The position numbers were made by a program, and so were the translations under genes. Under the pieces are notes generated by a model. It saw only the letters and a list, made by a program, of their open reading frames with translations. It was not told the origin of the DNA and searched no databases. From Clostridia bacterium (GTDB lineage Bacteria; Bacillota; Clostridia; Oscillospirales; CAG-272), in NCBI GenBank assembly GCA_017462795.1, contig JAFTQL010000048.1:1-45928 (forward strand): DNA of 45,928 bases, read 5' to 3'. Shown here one piece after another: positions 7,351 to 16,540 of this stretch (within the stretch, counting starts at the first letter, position 1; every line of letters starts with the position of its first letter).

Positions 7351-8943
7351 TTAAAATCTGTCGCCGTAAATAAATCCCGACGCGTCGTAGCCAAAGCCGT
7401 ATGCGCCAAGCATTATTATGGCTATGAACATAAGACCGCAAAGTGCCGCCGACATAATGGGACGGTCATAAAGCCTCTCCCGCACACTTGCCCTTGCCGA
7501 GGCGCGGCTGACAAAATAAACCACCGCGATACCGCAAAGAACGATCAGCCAATCCGCCGCCGTAAGTCCGAGGTCGAATATGCCCCCCGTCACGATAGCG
7601 CCAAAGCCCTTGAAGGTAAGCATGCTTCCCCACAGTCTGAAGGTCAGCCCCACGTCGCCGTAGCAGTCAAGGGAGCGGATAACGCCCATCAGCAGGAAGG
7701 TGCGCACCGACATAAATTTGCCGTACACGGCAGACGCTGTCAATTTTGGGAAACGGTCATGGAATTTCTTGTAGGCAGGCTCAAGCGCCTCGGAAACGAT
7801 AATGACCAGGCAGTTAAGCATACCCCACACTATAAAGTTCCACGCCGCTCCGTGCCAGAGTCCTGTCACAAACCACGTAACGCCGCTGGCGATATAAGCC
7901 ACCGTTTTGCTCGCCGCCACTCTGCCGAACTTGCCCGCCATAGCCTTATTCAGCTTCATCATGGGACGGGTGACCGAGATGGGCATAAATATGTAATCCC
8001 TGAACCAGCTACCCATTGTGATATGCCATCTTCTCCAGTATTCCTTTGTGGACTTGGAGGAAAACGGGTGGTCAAAGTTCTCCGTAAGCTTTATTCCCAT
8101 CGCCTCGGCAATACCGATGGTGATGTCGATCCCGCCGGTGAAGTCGGCGTATATCTGTATGGAATAAACGATTATGAGCAACAGCACGTATGCGCCGTCG
8201 TACCCTGCGGGATCATCCAGCATGGTGGTCATAGCCGTAAGCACTCTGTCGGCAATAACAAGCTTTTTGAAATAGCCCCAAAGTATTCTCTGCAGACCGA
8301 AGGTAAAGGTCTTACCGTTGAATTTATGGGGAGCGGTCAGCTGTGCGCCCAGATCTCCGAAGCGGGATATAGGTCCTTGCACAAGCTGAGGGAAAAAGGA
8401 TACGAACAGCGCAAGCTTTGCTATATTCCTCTCAGGCGTGACCTTGGCTCGGTACACGTCGATGAGGTATCCCATGGTCTGGAAGGTATAAAAGGATATA
8501 CCCATAGGAAGCAGCAGTGAGGGTATGGAAAAGCCCTTACCGCCAAAGAGGCTGACCACGGAATTTATGTTGTAGACGGCAAATCCCGTGTATTTAAGCA
8601 CGGCAAGTATGCCGAAATTAAGCACAAGCCCCCACAAAAGTATATGGAAGCGTTTTTTCTTTGCCCTTGCTCTGTATGCCTTTCTCTCTTCCTTGGACAT
8701 CGCATCCCTGTTTGCGGCAACATAGTCATTCTCCCTTTTCAGCGCACTTTCCATAAGCCTTGATATAACATATGAGGACAGGGTGGTAAAGAGGATAAAG
8801 ACCAGGCAGTCAAGCCCCGCAAAGGCGTAAAACACGTAGCTGCCCACAAGAAGCGTGACCCATTGCCACCGCTTGGGAGAGAGGAAATACGCCGCGAAAA
8901 GAATGGCGAGAAAGGCAATAAAGCTATATGACGTAAATTGCAT
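7351..8943 (-). CDS. MBOAT-family membrane O-acyltransferase (DltB/AlgI-like)
   Basis: 530 residues with about ten or more membrane helices. The MBOAT core motifs are clear: SFFPQLVQGPISRF (about 190), EYWRRWHITMGSWFRDYIFMP (split around the conserved WRRWH, about 305) and VTGLWHGAAWNF (about 360), whose His is the catalytic residue of the family. DltB and AlgI proteins take an acyl group from a cytoplasmic carrier and pass it across the membrane. The carrier protein gene is directly upstream (11-base gap) and an SGNH-like partner directly downstream, which makes a complete transfer route. The acyl group and acceptor cannot be read from sequence. Teichoic-acid D-alanylation is the nearest known parallel. 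Confidence 0.92.
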   Translation of the reverse strand: MQFTSYSFIAFLAILFAAYFLSPKRWQWVTLLVGSYVFYAFAGLDCLVFILFTTLSSYVISRLMESALKRENDYVAANRDAMSKEERKAYRARAKKKRFHILLWGLVLNFGILAVLKYTGFAVYNINSVVSLFGGKGFSIPSLLLPMGISFYTFQTMGYLIDVYRAKVTPERNIAKLALFVSFFPQLVQGPISRFGDLGAQLTAPHKFNGKTFTFGLQRILWGYFKKLVIADRVLTAMTTMLDDPAGYDGAYVLLLIIVYSIQIYADFTGGIDITIGIAEAMGIKLTENFDHPFSSKSTKEYWRRWHITMGSWFRDYIFMPISVTRPMMKLNKAMAGKFGRVAASKTVAYIASGVTWFVTGLWHGAAWNFIVWGMLNCLVIIVSEALEPAYKKFHDRFPKLTASAVYGKFMSVRTFLLMGVIRSLDCYGDVGLTFRLWGSMLTFKGFGAIVTGGIFDLGLTAADWLIVLCGIAVVYFVSRASARASVRERLYDRPIMSAALCGLMFIAIIMLGAYGFGYDASGFIYGDRF

Positions 8944-8954
8944 TTAAGTCCTTA

Positions 8955-9182
8955 TTACTCCTCGTCGAGTCTTGTTATCAGGTCAAAAAGAGCCTTTGCC
9001 GAGTTGAAGTTTTCGGGAACTATCTCCTCGGCGGGAATGGTAACATCAAATTCGGAGTCTATCTGAGACACCAGTGACACGATATCAAGTGAGTCAAGAA
9101 CTCCGTCGTCGATAAGATCCTGGGCTGTGGCAAAGTCCACATCGGGATGAAGCTCGGTAAGAATGCGGATAAGTTTTTCCAT
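8955..9182 (-). CDS. Acyl/peptidyl carrier protein (DltC/AcpP-like)
   Basis: A 75-residue acidic four-helix carrier. The phosphopantetheine site is DDGVLDSLDIVSLV (Ser at about residue 32). The LDSLD form, rather than the AcpP-type DSLDTVEL, fits DltC-like and stand-alone peptidyl carriers. An AAAGGA ribosome site lies 7-8 bases before the ATG. It lies between the adenylating enzyme, across a 395-base repeat-like gap, and the MBOAT acyltransferase. It is therefore probably charged by the former and used by the latter. Confidence 0.9.
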   Translation of the reverse strand: MEKLIRILTELHPDVDFATAQDLIDDGVLDSLDIVSLVSQIDSEFDVTIPAEEIVPENFNSAKALFDLITRLDEE

Positions 9183-9577
9183 TTTATTTTTTCCTTTCGG
9201 TTTAAAATCATTATCTCCCCAAAAGCTCTCATATGTTTTTAGTCATGTTTTTTTCAAAAAACTTGCAGAGTCGAGAGACAGCGTATCTCGTCGCCGTCCG
9301 CAGACGGCGAAACTCTCACACGCTCATGGGGGTCCGGGTCCTCCCGGACGCGCGTCGCAACGCGCGGAATACCTTTATAAAACATAAAACACACAGTAAT
9401 ATTTCACAAGGGGTGTTTCGCTGCCTGCGGGCAGCGCCTGAGGCTCTGCCTCAGACTCCCTTCTCATGATAGGGGAATTTCGCCGTCTGCGGACGGCGAG
9501 AAGGGCTCCGCGCCCTTCACCGCGCCGCCTTTTGAAAAAGGCGGGCGAAAACTTTGAAAAACTTTGAATAAAAGAGA
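9183..9577. repeat. Palindrome-rich intergenic element inside the envelope operon
   Basis: This 395-base gap contains no credible gene. It is packed with short perfect stem-loops: CGCCGTCCGCAGACGGCG at 9292-9309, its near-twin CGCCGTCTGCGGACGGCG at 9481-9498, GTCCGGGTCCTCCCGGAC, CTGAGGCTCTGCCTCAG and GGGCTCCGCGCCC. It ends with CGCC against GGCG near 9530-9545. The two near-identical palindromes bracket about 190 bases. This pattern fits a mosaic of mobile REP/MITE-like units inserted between the adenylation gene and the carrier gene. Confidence 0.6.
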
Positions 9578-11077
9578 TCAAAGTGTTTCCAGCAATCGTC
9601 TGCGGTCTACCTTGCCGTTGTCCGTCAGCGGAATGGCAGTCAGCCTCTCGCAAACTGAGGGCAGCATGTACCTCGGCAGGACTTGCGCCAATGCCGCGCT
9701 CAGCTCCCGCGTATCGCACTCGCCCACGTAAAACAGGGCTATCTCCTTCTTGTCCTTACTGTAAACACACACAGCTCTCGAAATACAGTCAAGCTTCATA
9801 GCCGCGCTCTCTATCTCGCCAAGCTCGATTCGGTGTCCCATGTGCTTTATCTGATTGTCCTTGCGGCAGACAAATACCAGCTCGCCATGGTCGTTGTACC
9901 GACCGATGTCTCCCGTTCGGTATATTATCTCCCTATAAGCCTTTTGCAGAGGATTGAGGACAAAAGCCTCGTCTGTACGCTCCGCGTTGTTGTAATACCC
10001 CATGGTAACACATGTTCCGCGTATACATATCTCCCCTTCCTCACCGTCTTCCGCCCTGCGGTCCTCGGCATTCAGAAGAATGATGTCCGTGTTGTCAAAG
10101 GGTCTGCCAACGGGTATGGGCTCGTCCTCTCCAAGCTCTCTGTCAGCCCTCCAATAGCAGGACATTCCCGTCGCCTCCGTAGGGCCGTAAAGATTGTAAA
10201 ACTCCGCCTCGGGAAGCGCCTCACGCCATAGATCGTACTGCTTGCGCGGAAATACCTCACTGCCAAAGGCAACCTTGGTAAGGTACTTCGGCGCGTGGTC
10301 TTTAAGCGCGCCAAGAGACGATATCTGCACAAGGGCGGACACCACCCAGCAGACAGTGTTTATTTTGTAGGTATCAAGATACTCAATAAGTCTCACAGGG
10401 AATGAAAACAGCATTCGGGGCACAAAATACGTGGTCGCGCCCATCTTGAGCGTGGGCATCAGCTCCTTGAGAGGCGCGTCGAAATACAGCGGCGTCTGAT
10501 TGGCAAAGACGGTGTTCTCATCAAATCCCAGTGCCTCCGTCAACGCCTCGGTGTAATCTATCACCGAGCGGTGGCACGCCACAACTCCCTTGGGAACTCC
10601 CGTAGAGCCGGAGGTAAACACCACATAGATAGCGTCGGTGTCACATTGCTTTTTTCTTATACCGTCAAGCGCTTCCCCGTTTTCGGGATAGGCGCAGATG
10701 TCGTCGTAAAGCAAGGTGTTTTCAAGCCCCAGCTCACATGCGGCACTGAAATTCTTCCTGTCCGCTATCACCGCGCGGGGACGCAGATTTTCAAGTATGG
10801 AGTCTATCCTCGCTCTGGGCATCTTCTCGTCAAGGCAAGCGTAAAAGCAGCCCGCGTATATAACGCCCCAGAAGGACGTGACCGTTCTCGGATGCTTGTC
10901 CATGAATATGACAACACTCTCCCGCACAAGCCCCCTGTCCGCAAGCACGGAGCCGATCGCCCTCGCGCCTTTAAGCACCTCGGAAAAGCTCATGCTCTCC
11001 TTGCCTGTGGAGAACGCCACCTTATCGGGCACTCTCGCCGCTGTGGCTTCAAGATATTCAAGAATATTCTTTTGCAT
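9578..11077 (-). CDS. Adenylation-domain ligase (DltA-like, amino-acid activating)
   Basis: 499 residues, the usual length of a stand-alone adenylation enzyme. The core motifs run in order: FTSGSTGVPKGVV (A3, about 155-167), NLYGPTEATGMS (A5, about 290), YRTGD (A7, about 385), RIELGEIES (A8) and NGKVDRR with the A10 lysine at the C-terminus. It would activate a carboxylic acid, probably an amino acid, with ATP and load it onto the carrier protein encoded downstream. Substrate-pocket residues (around NQTPLYFDAPLKELMPTLK) are not those I recall for classical D-Ala DltA, so D-alanine is only a guess. AAGGAG lies seven bases before the ATG. The ribosome site directly abuts the stop of the transglutaminase-like gene, so the two are translationally linked. 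Confidence 0.88.
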   Translation of the reverse strand: MQKNILEYLEATAARVPDKVAFSTGKESMSFSEVLKGARAIGSVLADRGLVRESVVIFMDKHPRTVTSFWGVIYAGCFYACLDEKMPRARIDSILENLRPRAVIADRKNFSAACELGLENTLLYDDICAYPENGEALDGIRKKQCDTDAIYVVFTSGSTGVPKGVVACHRSVIDYTEALTEALGFDENTVFANQTPLYFDAPLKELMPTLKMGATTYFVPRMLFSFPVRLIEYLDTYKINTVCWVVSALVQISSLGALKDHAPKYLTKVAFGSEVFPRKQYDLWREALPEAEFYNLYGPTEATGMSCYWRADRELGEDEPIPVGRPFDNTDIILLNAEDRRAEDGEEGEICIRGTCVTMGYYNNAERTDEAFVLNPLQKAYREIIYRTGDIGRYNDHGELVFVCRKDNQIKHMGHRIELGEIESAAMKLDCISRAVCVYSKDKKEIALFYVGECDTRELSAALAQVLPRYMLPSVCERLTAIPLTDNGKVDRRRLLETL

Positions 11078-11086
11078 ATTGGCTCC

Positions 11087-12124
11087 TTATCTCGCTATCT
11101 TCACCGTCTCTGTTTTGGGGAAGGCGGAGGGATCAAAGACATAAAATCCGCTCTGACCGTTGTTTGGTACATAGCCCATGAGCTCCTCGTAGGTTCTCAG
11201 ACATCCGTTATTCGTCTCGTCCGGGAACTTGCCCGCAAGGCGTGTGCCGTCATAATAATACCAGCGGGGATTCTCCGTCGTACCGATGTTGACCATAGAC
11301 CAGAAATGCGTTCCCGACATCTCAGACTGAGAATCGTTCCTTCTTATTCCCCGGTTCTCAATTCCGAGATACTCAAAAAATGCCTTGGAAACGGAATAGT
11401 AGGAATAGCAGTCTCCCTCACCCGACTGCAGCGTTCTCGCCGCCTCCTCGACCCAGTCCGTCTCCCAATTATTTCGATCGACAGACGGGATATTGGACTC
11501 ATCAACAAACACGATATTGGCTGCTGCCGCCGACTTGTCGGGAGAATTTACATATTTGTAAACGGCAAATACCTGCTCCTGCTTGCTCATACCGCTTGTG
11601 ATACCAAGCTCCGCCGCCTTTCTCTCAACAAGGCTCATAAGCGCGGAATATGCGTACTCCTGCTTGGTAACTATCACCTTAACATCAAGCGTGGAGGTAT
11701 TCCCCGCCGTATCCTTGGCAACGTATGTTATAGTGTAAGTGCCGGGCTTGTCCTTGTTAAGTCCGTCCTGAAGCACATCAAGGGTGTATCCACTCTCATC
11801 GGTAACGGTAACAGCCCCCTTCAGCAAGGCATTCTCGCCAACATACATGTAAATGGCGTCCCCCTCACGAAGCCTGATAACGGGCGGAGTCCTGTCTCTG
11901 CCTCCGACATTATCACCGTTGTTGTCGGGAGAAGAGCCGTCCCCCGCAATATCTATACAAAACAAGACCGTTGTCAAAAGAAACGCCGCGGCAAGCACCG
12001 ACACCGTGATCTTTATGACAAACGAAACCAATCTTCTGTGCCTCGCGCGCTCCTCGCGAAACGCCCTCAAATCATCTCTGTATGACAAAATGGGATCCTC
12101 CGATTTTTCATGATCCGAAGCCAT
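11087..12124 (-). CDS. Membrane-anchored transglutaminase-like protein with Ig-like domain
   Basis: 345 residues. A basic cytoplasmic tail (DLRAFREERARHRRL) precedes a single membrane helix (about 33-56). A bacterial Ig-like/DUF5011-type domain (about 80-155, ending KDTAGNTSTLDVKVIV) precedes a transglutaminase-like cysteine fold. That fold has GEGDCYSYYSVSKAFFEYLGI (Cys about 245), THFWSMVNIG (His) and RWYYYDGTRL (Asp), giving a complete Cys-His-Asp triad. Such domains act as extracellular proteases or amide-crosslinking enzymes on wall or surface protein. It is the first gene of the envelope locus, and its stop overlaps the leader of the adenylation gene. The link to acyl transfer is by operon position only. 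Confidence 0.85.
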   Translation of the reverse strand: MASDHEKSEDPILSYRDDLRAFREERARHRRLVSFVIKITVSVLAAAFLLTTVLFCIDIAGDGSSPDNNGDNVGGRDRTPPVIRLREGDAIYMYVGENALLKGAVTVTDESGYTLDVLQDGLNKDKPGTYTITYVAKDTAGNTSTLDVKVIVTKQEYAYSALMSLVERKAAELGITSGMSKQEQVFAVYKYVNSPDKSAAAANIVFVDESNIPSVDRNNWETDWVEEAARTLQSGEGDCYSYYSVSKAFFEYLGIENRGIRRNDSQSEMSGTHFWSMVNIGTTENPRWYYYDGTRLAGKFPDETNNGCLRTYEELMGYVPNNGQSGFYVFDPSAFPKTETVKIAR

Positions 12125-12390
12125 TCATTCAAAAATGGCTATACATATTATATTATACAACATAGAGCCTGTTTTGTCAATCACAAATTGTCGGTCAAAA
12201 CAAATTTTTAGTTACCTATTCCACGCAAAAAAAGAAAATACCGAACATTTCCAAAACGCAAGTAAGAGCGCCCGGTAAAGCGCCCTTACAAAAAGATATT
12301 TATTGTCAGAAATTGTGGTTGTCGAGTTGTTAAGATTTGTTTGCGTATTAATTCGTATGGGACAACACCTCTGTCCCGATAACAAGTAGG
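12125..12390. other. Intergenic region, no gene
   Basis: AT-rich spacer between two minus-strand genes. It holds a weak GC stem (GAGCGCCCGGTAAAGCGCCC near 12267) without a good T run, and no ribosome site or gene that I can support. Confidence 0.4.
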
Positions 12391-12867
12391 TTATTTTTCT
12401 AAGCCGTGCATGAAGCCTTTGACATCGGCGGAGCAGACGTCACCCGCTATTACCTTGTTGCGGTAGACAAGGATATTGGCGTACACAGTGCCGTCGTAGC
12501 CGTCATAGTTGGTGATCTCGTATGTATAGCGCTGAACATTTTTCTTTTTGTATTTGCTCAGATCGAGCCCTTGGCGCTTCTGAAGCTCATTGTAGGCGGT
12601 GAATATCTTGTCAAAATTCTCGGGTATGGTCACCTCAACGCTTTCCACCGCCTCGGGCTTTACCTCCCATCCGAACTGACGGAGAAATTCAATACGGTCC
12701 TCTTCCGTCTTGATACCCGTGTAATCAATATCAATGCTTCCCGACACGGGAGCTGTATCATCCGCCGCAATGGGAATAAAGGCGATCAGCGTGATCAGTG
12801 TGGCAAGGGCAACGCACACCACCGCAAAGAATTTTATGGTGCTTGCCTTCAGTGAATAAATAAACAT
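12391..12867 (-). CDS. DUF4830-family membrane-anchored protein
   Basis: 158 residues from the chosen start. ATG at 12867 is preferred over an upstream in-frame ATG at 12885 because GGAGGAT lies about five bases before it. One N-terminal membrane helix (about 12-36) anchors an extracellular domain with RIEFLRQFGWEV, VESVEVTIPENFDKIFTAYNELQKRQGLDL and a C-terminal beta hairpin. These match the DUF4830 family common in Clostridia. It lies 70 bases behind rodA on the same strand. Function unknown; the location suggests an envelope role. Confidence 0.75.
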   Translation of the reverse strand: MFIYSLKASTIKFFAVVCVALATLITLIAFIPIAADDTAPVSGSIDIDYTGIKTEEDRIEFLRQFGWEVKPEAVESVEVTIPENFDKIFTAYNELQKRQGLDLSKYKKKNVQRYTYEITNYDGYDGTVYANILVYRNKVIAGDVCSADVKGFMHGLEK

Positions 12868-12937
12868 GAGAAAATCCTCCCGCAATATAATTCTACTTCA
12901 TTATACTGACTCGGGAGGATCTTTATGCAAAATGTGT

Positions 12938-14071
12938 TCAGAGTTCTCTGCTGAAATAAAATTTCTTTTCGTGAGCGGAAACACTGTGGGCAAGACCCAT
13001 AATGATGTAAATGGCAAGCACTGACGAGCCGCCCGCGCTCATAAACGGAAGCGTTATACCCACAACAGGTACAAGCGCAAGACACATCCAAAGATTTTCA
13101 AGCGTCTGTATAATTATCATTGCCGCGCATCCGCAGCAAATAAGCTTTCCCACCGTCTCGCGGCACTTGAAGCTGAGATAAAACAGGCGCACAACCAGCA
13201 CAGCCAAAGCCACAACCACCAACGCCCCGCCAACAAAGCCGAACTTCTCACAGACGGTGGCAAAAATAAAATCGGTGTGGGAGGCGGTAAGGTCTTCGTA
13301 CATGCCGCCCTCAAAAAGCCCCTTGCCGAATAACCCTCCGCGGGCTATTACTTCCCTGCTCATCAGCGGCTGTCTGCCCACATCCAGGGGATCGAGCTCG
13401 GGCTGAAAGCCGTATATTATGCGGTTCTGCTGATACGGCTTGAGAAAGTCCCAGAGGAACGGGAACGCCACCACAACCGACACTGCCGCGCCGAGAAAAT
13501 ACCAGCCCGACAGCCCCGCGCAGAACAGCATCACAAGAATTATTCCCATGTAAACAAGAGCAACTCCAAGGTCGCCCGACAGCAGTATAAGCCCCACGAT
13601 AGCCCCCGCGTGAGCCATGAGCAAAAGCAGAGTCAGCGGTCTGTTGAGCTTGTCCTTTACCGCGTCAAGATGCTTTGAAAAGGTACATAGAAAGGTTATC
13701 TTTACAAACTCCGACGGCTGAATGGATATGCCTATACCCGGTATGGTTATCCAGCTTCGGTTCTCGGTCTCCATGTTTATTCCGCTTATACCGAAAAGCA
13801 AGGTTATGGCAAGCAGGAATACCGAGCCGAGGAACATTACAATGTAAAATCTGTCAATAAAAAATTTGTAGTCGGTATTGGCAAGCACAAACACCGCCAC
13901 AAGCCCCACGACGGTCATGGCGACCTGCATTACAAGCTTGCTCCGCCCAAAGTTCTCCACACTTCCGAGGATGGTAAGTATGCTCATCAGAGACAAAAAG
14001 AAGGAAGCGCCGAACAATATGGGGTCAAGCCTTTTTATTCTCTCCTTGAGCGGTATTCCGAATACCTTCAT
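12938..14071 (-). CDS. RodA/FtsW/SpoVE (SEDS) peptidoglycan polymerase
   Basis: 377 residues with about ten membrane helices. SEDS-family signatures are present: NRSWITIPGIGISIQPSEFVKI (split around the conserved QPSE), SGDLGVALVYMGI with the catalytic-loop Asp, and the C-terminal FMSAGGSSVLAIYIIMG. SEDS proteins polymerise lipid II into glycan strands with a class B penicillin-binding protein. The short length and absence of a FtsW-type extended tail favour RodA or a RodA-like paralogue, but FtsW versus RodA cannot be settled here. No PBP gene is adjacent. It lies upstream of the DUF4830 gene on the same strand. Confidence 0.9.
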   Translation of the reverse strand: MKVFGIPLKERIKRLDPILFGASFFLSLMSILTILGSVENFGRSKLVMQVAMTVVGLVAVFVLANTDYKFFIDRFYIVMFLGSVFLLAITLLFGISGINMETENRSWITIPGIGISIQPSEFVKITFLCTFSKHLDAVKDKLNRPLTLLLLMAHAGAIVGLILLSGDLGVALVYMGIILVMLFCAGLSGWYFLGAAVSVVVAFPFLWDFLKPYQQNRIIYGFQPELDPLDVGRQPLMSREVIARGGLFGKGLFEGGMYEDLTASHTDFIFATVCEKFGFVGGALVVVALAVLVVRLFYLSFKCRETVGKLICCGCAAMIIIQTLENLWMCLALVPVVGITLPFMSAGGSSVLAIYIIMGLAHSVSAHEKKFYFSREL

Positions 14072-14111
14072 CGGCGTCCTCCTTTCATAATAAAGATCTT
14101 ATCAAAAGCCA

Positions 14112-14157
14112 AAACAGCAAACGGCATAGCCAAATGACAACCTGCCGTCTGCTGTTG
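14112..14157 (-). terminator. Terminator after proS
   Basis: The arms at 14113-14126 and 14143-14156 pair over 14 bases with one G-U or mismatch position (TGCCGTCTGCTGTT against AACAGCAAACGGCA). The downstream minus-strand bases are TTGGCTTTTG, a weak U run. Confidence 0.55.
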
Positions 14158-14171
14158 TTTGCAAATGTTAA

Positions 14172-15611
14172 TTAATACTGTCTGCCCCAGACGACCATGT
14201 GCTTTGCGGGCTTTCCGCAGCAAGCGCACTTGTCGGAGATATTCTCCTCAACAAAAGGAATGCAACGGGACTTGACTCCGCCCGTCTCCTCCTTCAGCTT
14301 ATCCTCGCACTCGCTCTCGCCGCACCACATCGCCTTGATAAAGCCGGGGCGATTCTGAGCGATGTCAAGAAATTCCTCGTGGTCGTGAGCAACACTGGTC
14401 TTTTCCTCAAGGTTTCTGAGCGCTCTCTCGTACAGCTCATTGTGAACAGCCTCAAGAGCCTTTGCCACCTCTTCGGCAAGATCGTCGAGAGATACCACGG
14501 TCTTCTGTCTGCTGACACGGCTGACAAGCACACAGCAATTGTTCTCGATATCGCGCGGACCGATCTCCAGACGGAGCGGAACGCCCTTCATCTCGTACTG
14601 ACTGTACTTCCAGCCTGTGGAGTTATCGCTGTCGTCAAGCTTCACACGGAAGCTTTCGGAAAGAAGATTCTTTATCTCATTTGCCTTTTCAAGAACGCCT
14701 TCCTTGTGCTGAGCAACGGGAATGATAGCCACCTGAATGGGAGCTACCTTGGGAGGCAGGATGAGTCCGTTATTATCACCGTGAGTCATGATAATGGCGC
14801 CTATCATACGCGTGGACACACCCCAGGATGTCTGGTGAGGATAGCATATCTTGTTGTCCCTGTCGGTATACGTTATATCAAACGCTCTCGCAAAGCCGTC
14901 ACCGAAGTAGTGGGATGTACCGCCCTGAAGTGCCACGCCGTTGTGCATCATGGGCTCTATGGTGTATGTCTCCATAGCACCCGCAAACTTCTCCTTCTCG
15001 GTCTTGCGTCCCGTTACCGCGGGGATAGCAAGCGTCTCACGGTAGAAGTCCTCATAGCACTTGAGCATGCAAAGGGTCTCCTCTCTTGCCTGCTCCTCGT
15101 TCTCGTGCATGGTGTGACCCTCCTGCCACAAAAACTCAGATGTACGCAGGAAGGGACGGGTAGTTTTTTCCCATCTTACCACGTTGCACCACTGATTGTA
15201 GAGCTTGGGCAGATCACGGTAGGAGTGAATTATATTCTTGTAGTGATCGCAGAAGAGAGTCTCAGAGGTGGGGCGGACGATAAGGCGCTCAGAAAGTCTG
15301 TTCTGACCGCCTATTGTAACTATAGCGCACTCGGGCGCAAAGCCCTCGACGTGATCCTTCTCCTTCTGCAAAAGACTTTCGGGGATAAACATGGGCATGT
15401 AAACATTCTCATGACCCAGTCTCTTGAATCTTGCATCAAGATCGTGCTGGATATTCTCCCAGATAGCGTATCCGTAGGGACGGATTATCATACATCCCTT
15501 AACGCCCGAGTAATCCACCAGCTCCGCTTTTTTTACTACGTCTGTATACCATTGAGCAAAGTCCGTATCCATAGAGGTTATCTGCTCAACCATTTTCTTA
15601 TCGTTTGCCAT
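14172..15611 (-). CDS. proS: Prolyl-tRNA synthetase, archaeal/eukaryote-like type
   Basis: 479 residues from the start at 15611, chosen over an earlier ATG because AAAGGAT lies just upstream and the conserved N-terminus begins MANDKKM. It charges tRNA-Pro. Class II motifs are present: [17 protein letters not shown] and [21 protein letters not shown] (quoted in part) around residues 140-190, and [19 protein letters not shown] in motif 3. The anticodon-binding domain follows. The C-terminus has paired cysteines (CACCGKPAK) and ends in RQY, as in ProS type 3. It lacks the inserted editing domain of the long bacterial type. It has its own promoter at 15662-15690 and no T-box. Confidence 0.96.
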   Translation of the reverse strand: MANDKKMVEQITSMDTDFAQWYTDVVKKAELVDYSGVKGCMIIRPYGYAIWENIQHDLDARFKRLGHENVYMPMFIPESLLQKEKDHVEGFAPECAIVTIGGQNRLSERLIVRPTSETLFCDHYKNIIHSYRDLPKLYNQWCNVVRWEKTTRPFLRTSEFLWQEGHTMHENEEQAREETLCMLKCYEDFYRETLAIPAVTGRKTEKEKFAGAMETYTIEPMMHNGVALQGGTSHYFGDGFARAFDITYTDRDNKICYPHQTSWGVSTRMIGAIIMTHGDNNGLILPPKVAPIQVAIIPVAQHKEGVLEKANEIKNLLSESFRVKLDDSDNSTGWKYSQYEMKGVPLRLEIGPRDIENNCCVLVSRVSRQKTVVSLDDLAEEVAKALEAVHNELYERALRNLEEKTSVAHDHEEFLDIAQNRPGFIKAMWCGESECEDKLKEETGGVKSRCIPFVEENISDKCACCGKPAKHMVVWGRQY

Positions 15612-15661
15612 TTCTTTTATCCTTTCGCGCAGTCGCATAGTTTGACATTATATAATATATT

Positions 15662-15690
15662 ATTATAATCCATAAATCGAAAAAAGTCAA
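15662..15690 (-). promoter_or_regulatory. Promoter of proS
   Basis: On the minus strand, TTGACT (15690-15685), a 17-base spacer and TATAAT (15667-15662), about 50 bases before the start codon. Confidence 0.75.
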
Positions 15691-15769
15691 GGATAACCCC
15701 GATATTTTTTGATATTTTTTAAAAGTTCGGAAAAAAATAATGTAAAAAAGATATTTCGGAGATAAAATC

Positions 15770-16540
15770 ATGAAAAAATATACGCTTCTCGGAGTTGAAT
15801 TTGAGCCAATGACGCAGACCGCGGCAATATCATGTCTGACCTCACTGTGCCAAAGCGCGCGCGGAGCGGCGGTGTTCACACCGAACTCGCTGATACTTCA
15901 TAAGGCTTCGCGTGACAGGCGGCTGGTCTCGCTTCTCAACAACGCTGACCTGCTTCTGCCCGACGGCGCGGGGGTGTCACTTGCCTGCCGCATCTGCGGA
16001 CTTCCCCGCTGTCAGCGCATAGCGGGCATCGACGCCGCTTATGAGCTTTTGCGTTACGCCGAAAAAAACGGACTTTCTGTCTATCTTCTCGGCGGTGACC
16101 TCGGTGTCGCTCACGCGGCGGCGGTAAGTCTGAAAAAGCGTCTGTCCCGCCTTAACGTCTGCGGCACTCACCACGGCTATTTCGACAAAGCTTCACACTC
16201 CGGGGAAAATCAACGGGTCCTGTCGGACATACGCCGCGCCTCTCCCGACATCCTTTTTGTCTGCTTTGGTTTTCCCGTTCAGGAGGCATGGATACAAGCA
16301 AACAAAGCCCGCCTCCCCTCAGTACGCCTCTTCATGGGTCTTGGCGGCAGTCTTGACGTGTGGTCGGGCAATGTGCGACGCGCGCCTGCGGTCATGCAGA
16401 GAGCAGGACTTGAATGGCTGTGGCGCTGTCTCCTGGAGCCACGCCGCTTCCTCGATGCCGCGTCTCTCCCCCTGTTCCTCATTGAGGCAAAAAGCAAGTG
16501 CGTAATACAGAATCAAATATTACAGGTGAGAATTAAATAA
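15770..16540 (+). CDS. WecG/TagA/CpsF-family glycosyltransferase
   Basis: 256 residues with the full set of GT26 family signatures. These are FTPNSLILHKA (about 36), LLLPDGAGV (about 61), RIAGIDAAYELL (about 82), FVCFGFPVQEAWI (about 165) and the C-terminal GGSLDVWSGNVRRAPAVM, GLEWLWRCLLEPRR. Family members transfer N-acetylmannosamine-type sugars onto lipid-linked precursors of wall teichoic acid or exopolysaccharide. The C-terminal GLEW...EPRR segment mediates membrane association. GGAG lies nine bases before the ATG. It is transcribed away from proS and has no polysaccharide gene next to it, so the final polymer is unknown. Confidence 0.92.
   Translation: MKKYTLLGVEFEPMTQTAAISCLTSLCQSARGAAVFTPNSLILHKASRDRRLVSLLNNADLLLPDGAGVSLACRICGLPRCQRIAGIDAAYELLRYAEKNGLSVYLLGGDLGVAHAAAVSLKKRLSRLNVCGTHHGYFDKASHSGENQRVLSDIRRASPDILFVCFGFPVQEAWIQANKARLPSVRLFMGLGGSLDVWSGNVRRAPAVMQRAGLEWLWRCLLEPRRFLDAASLPLFLIEAKSKCVIQNQILQVRIK

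Noticed and set aside
10571..12085. Open frame of 504 codons opposite the ligase and transglutaminase-like genes
   Set aside because: It crosses two real genes and their junction, and has no recognisable features.
14199..15668. Open frame of 489 codons on the plus strand opposite proS
   Set aside because: The minus-strand gene is an unmistakable prolyl-tRNA synthetase with promoter and ribosome site. The opposite frame has neither.
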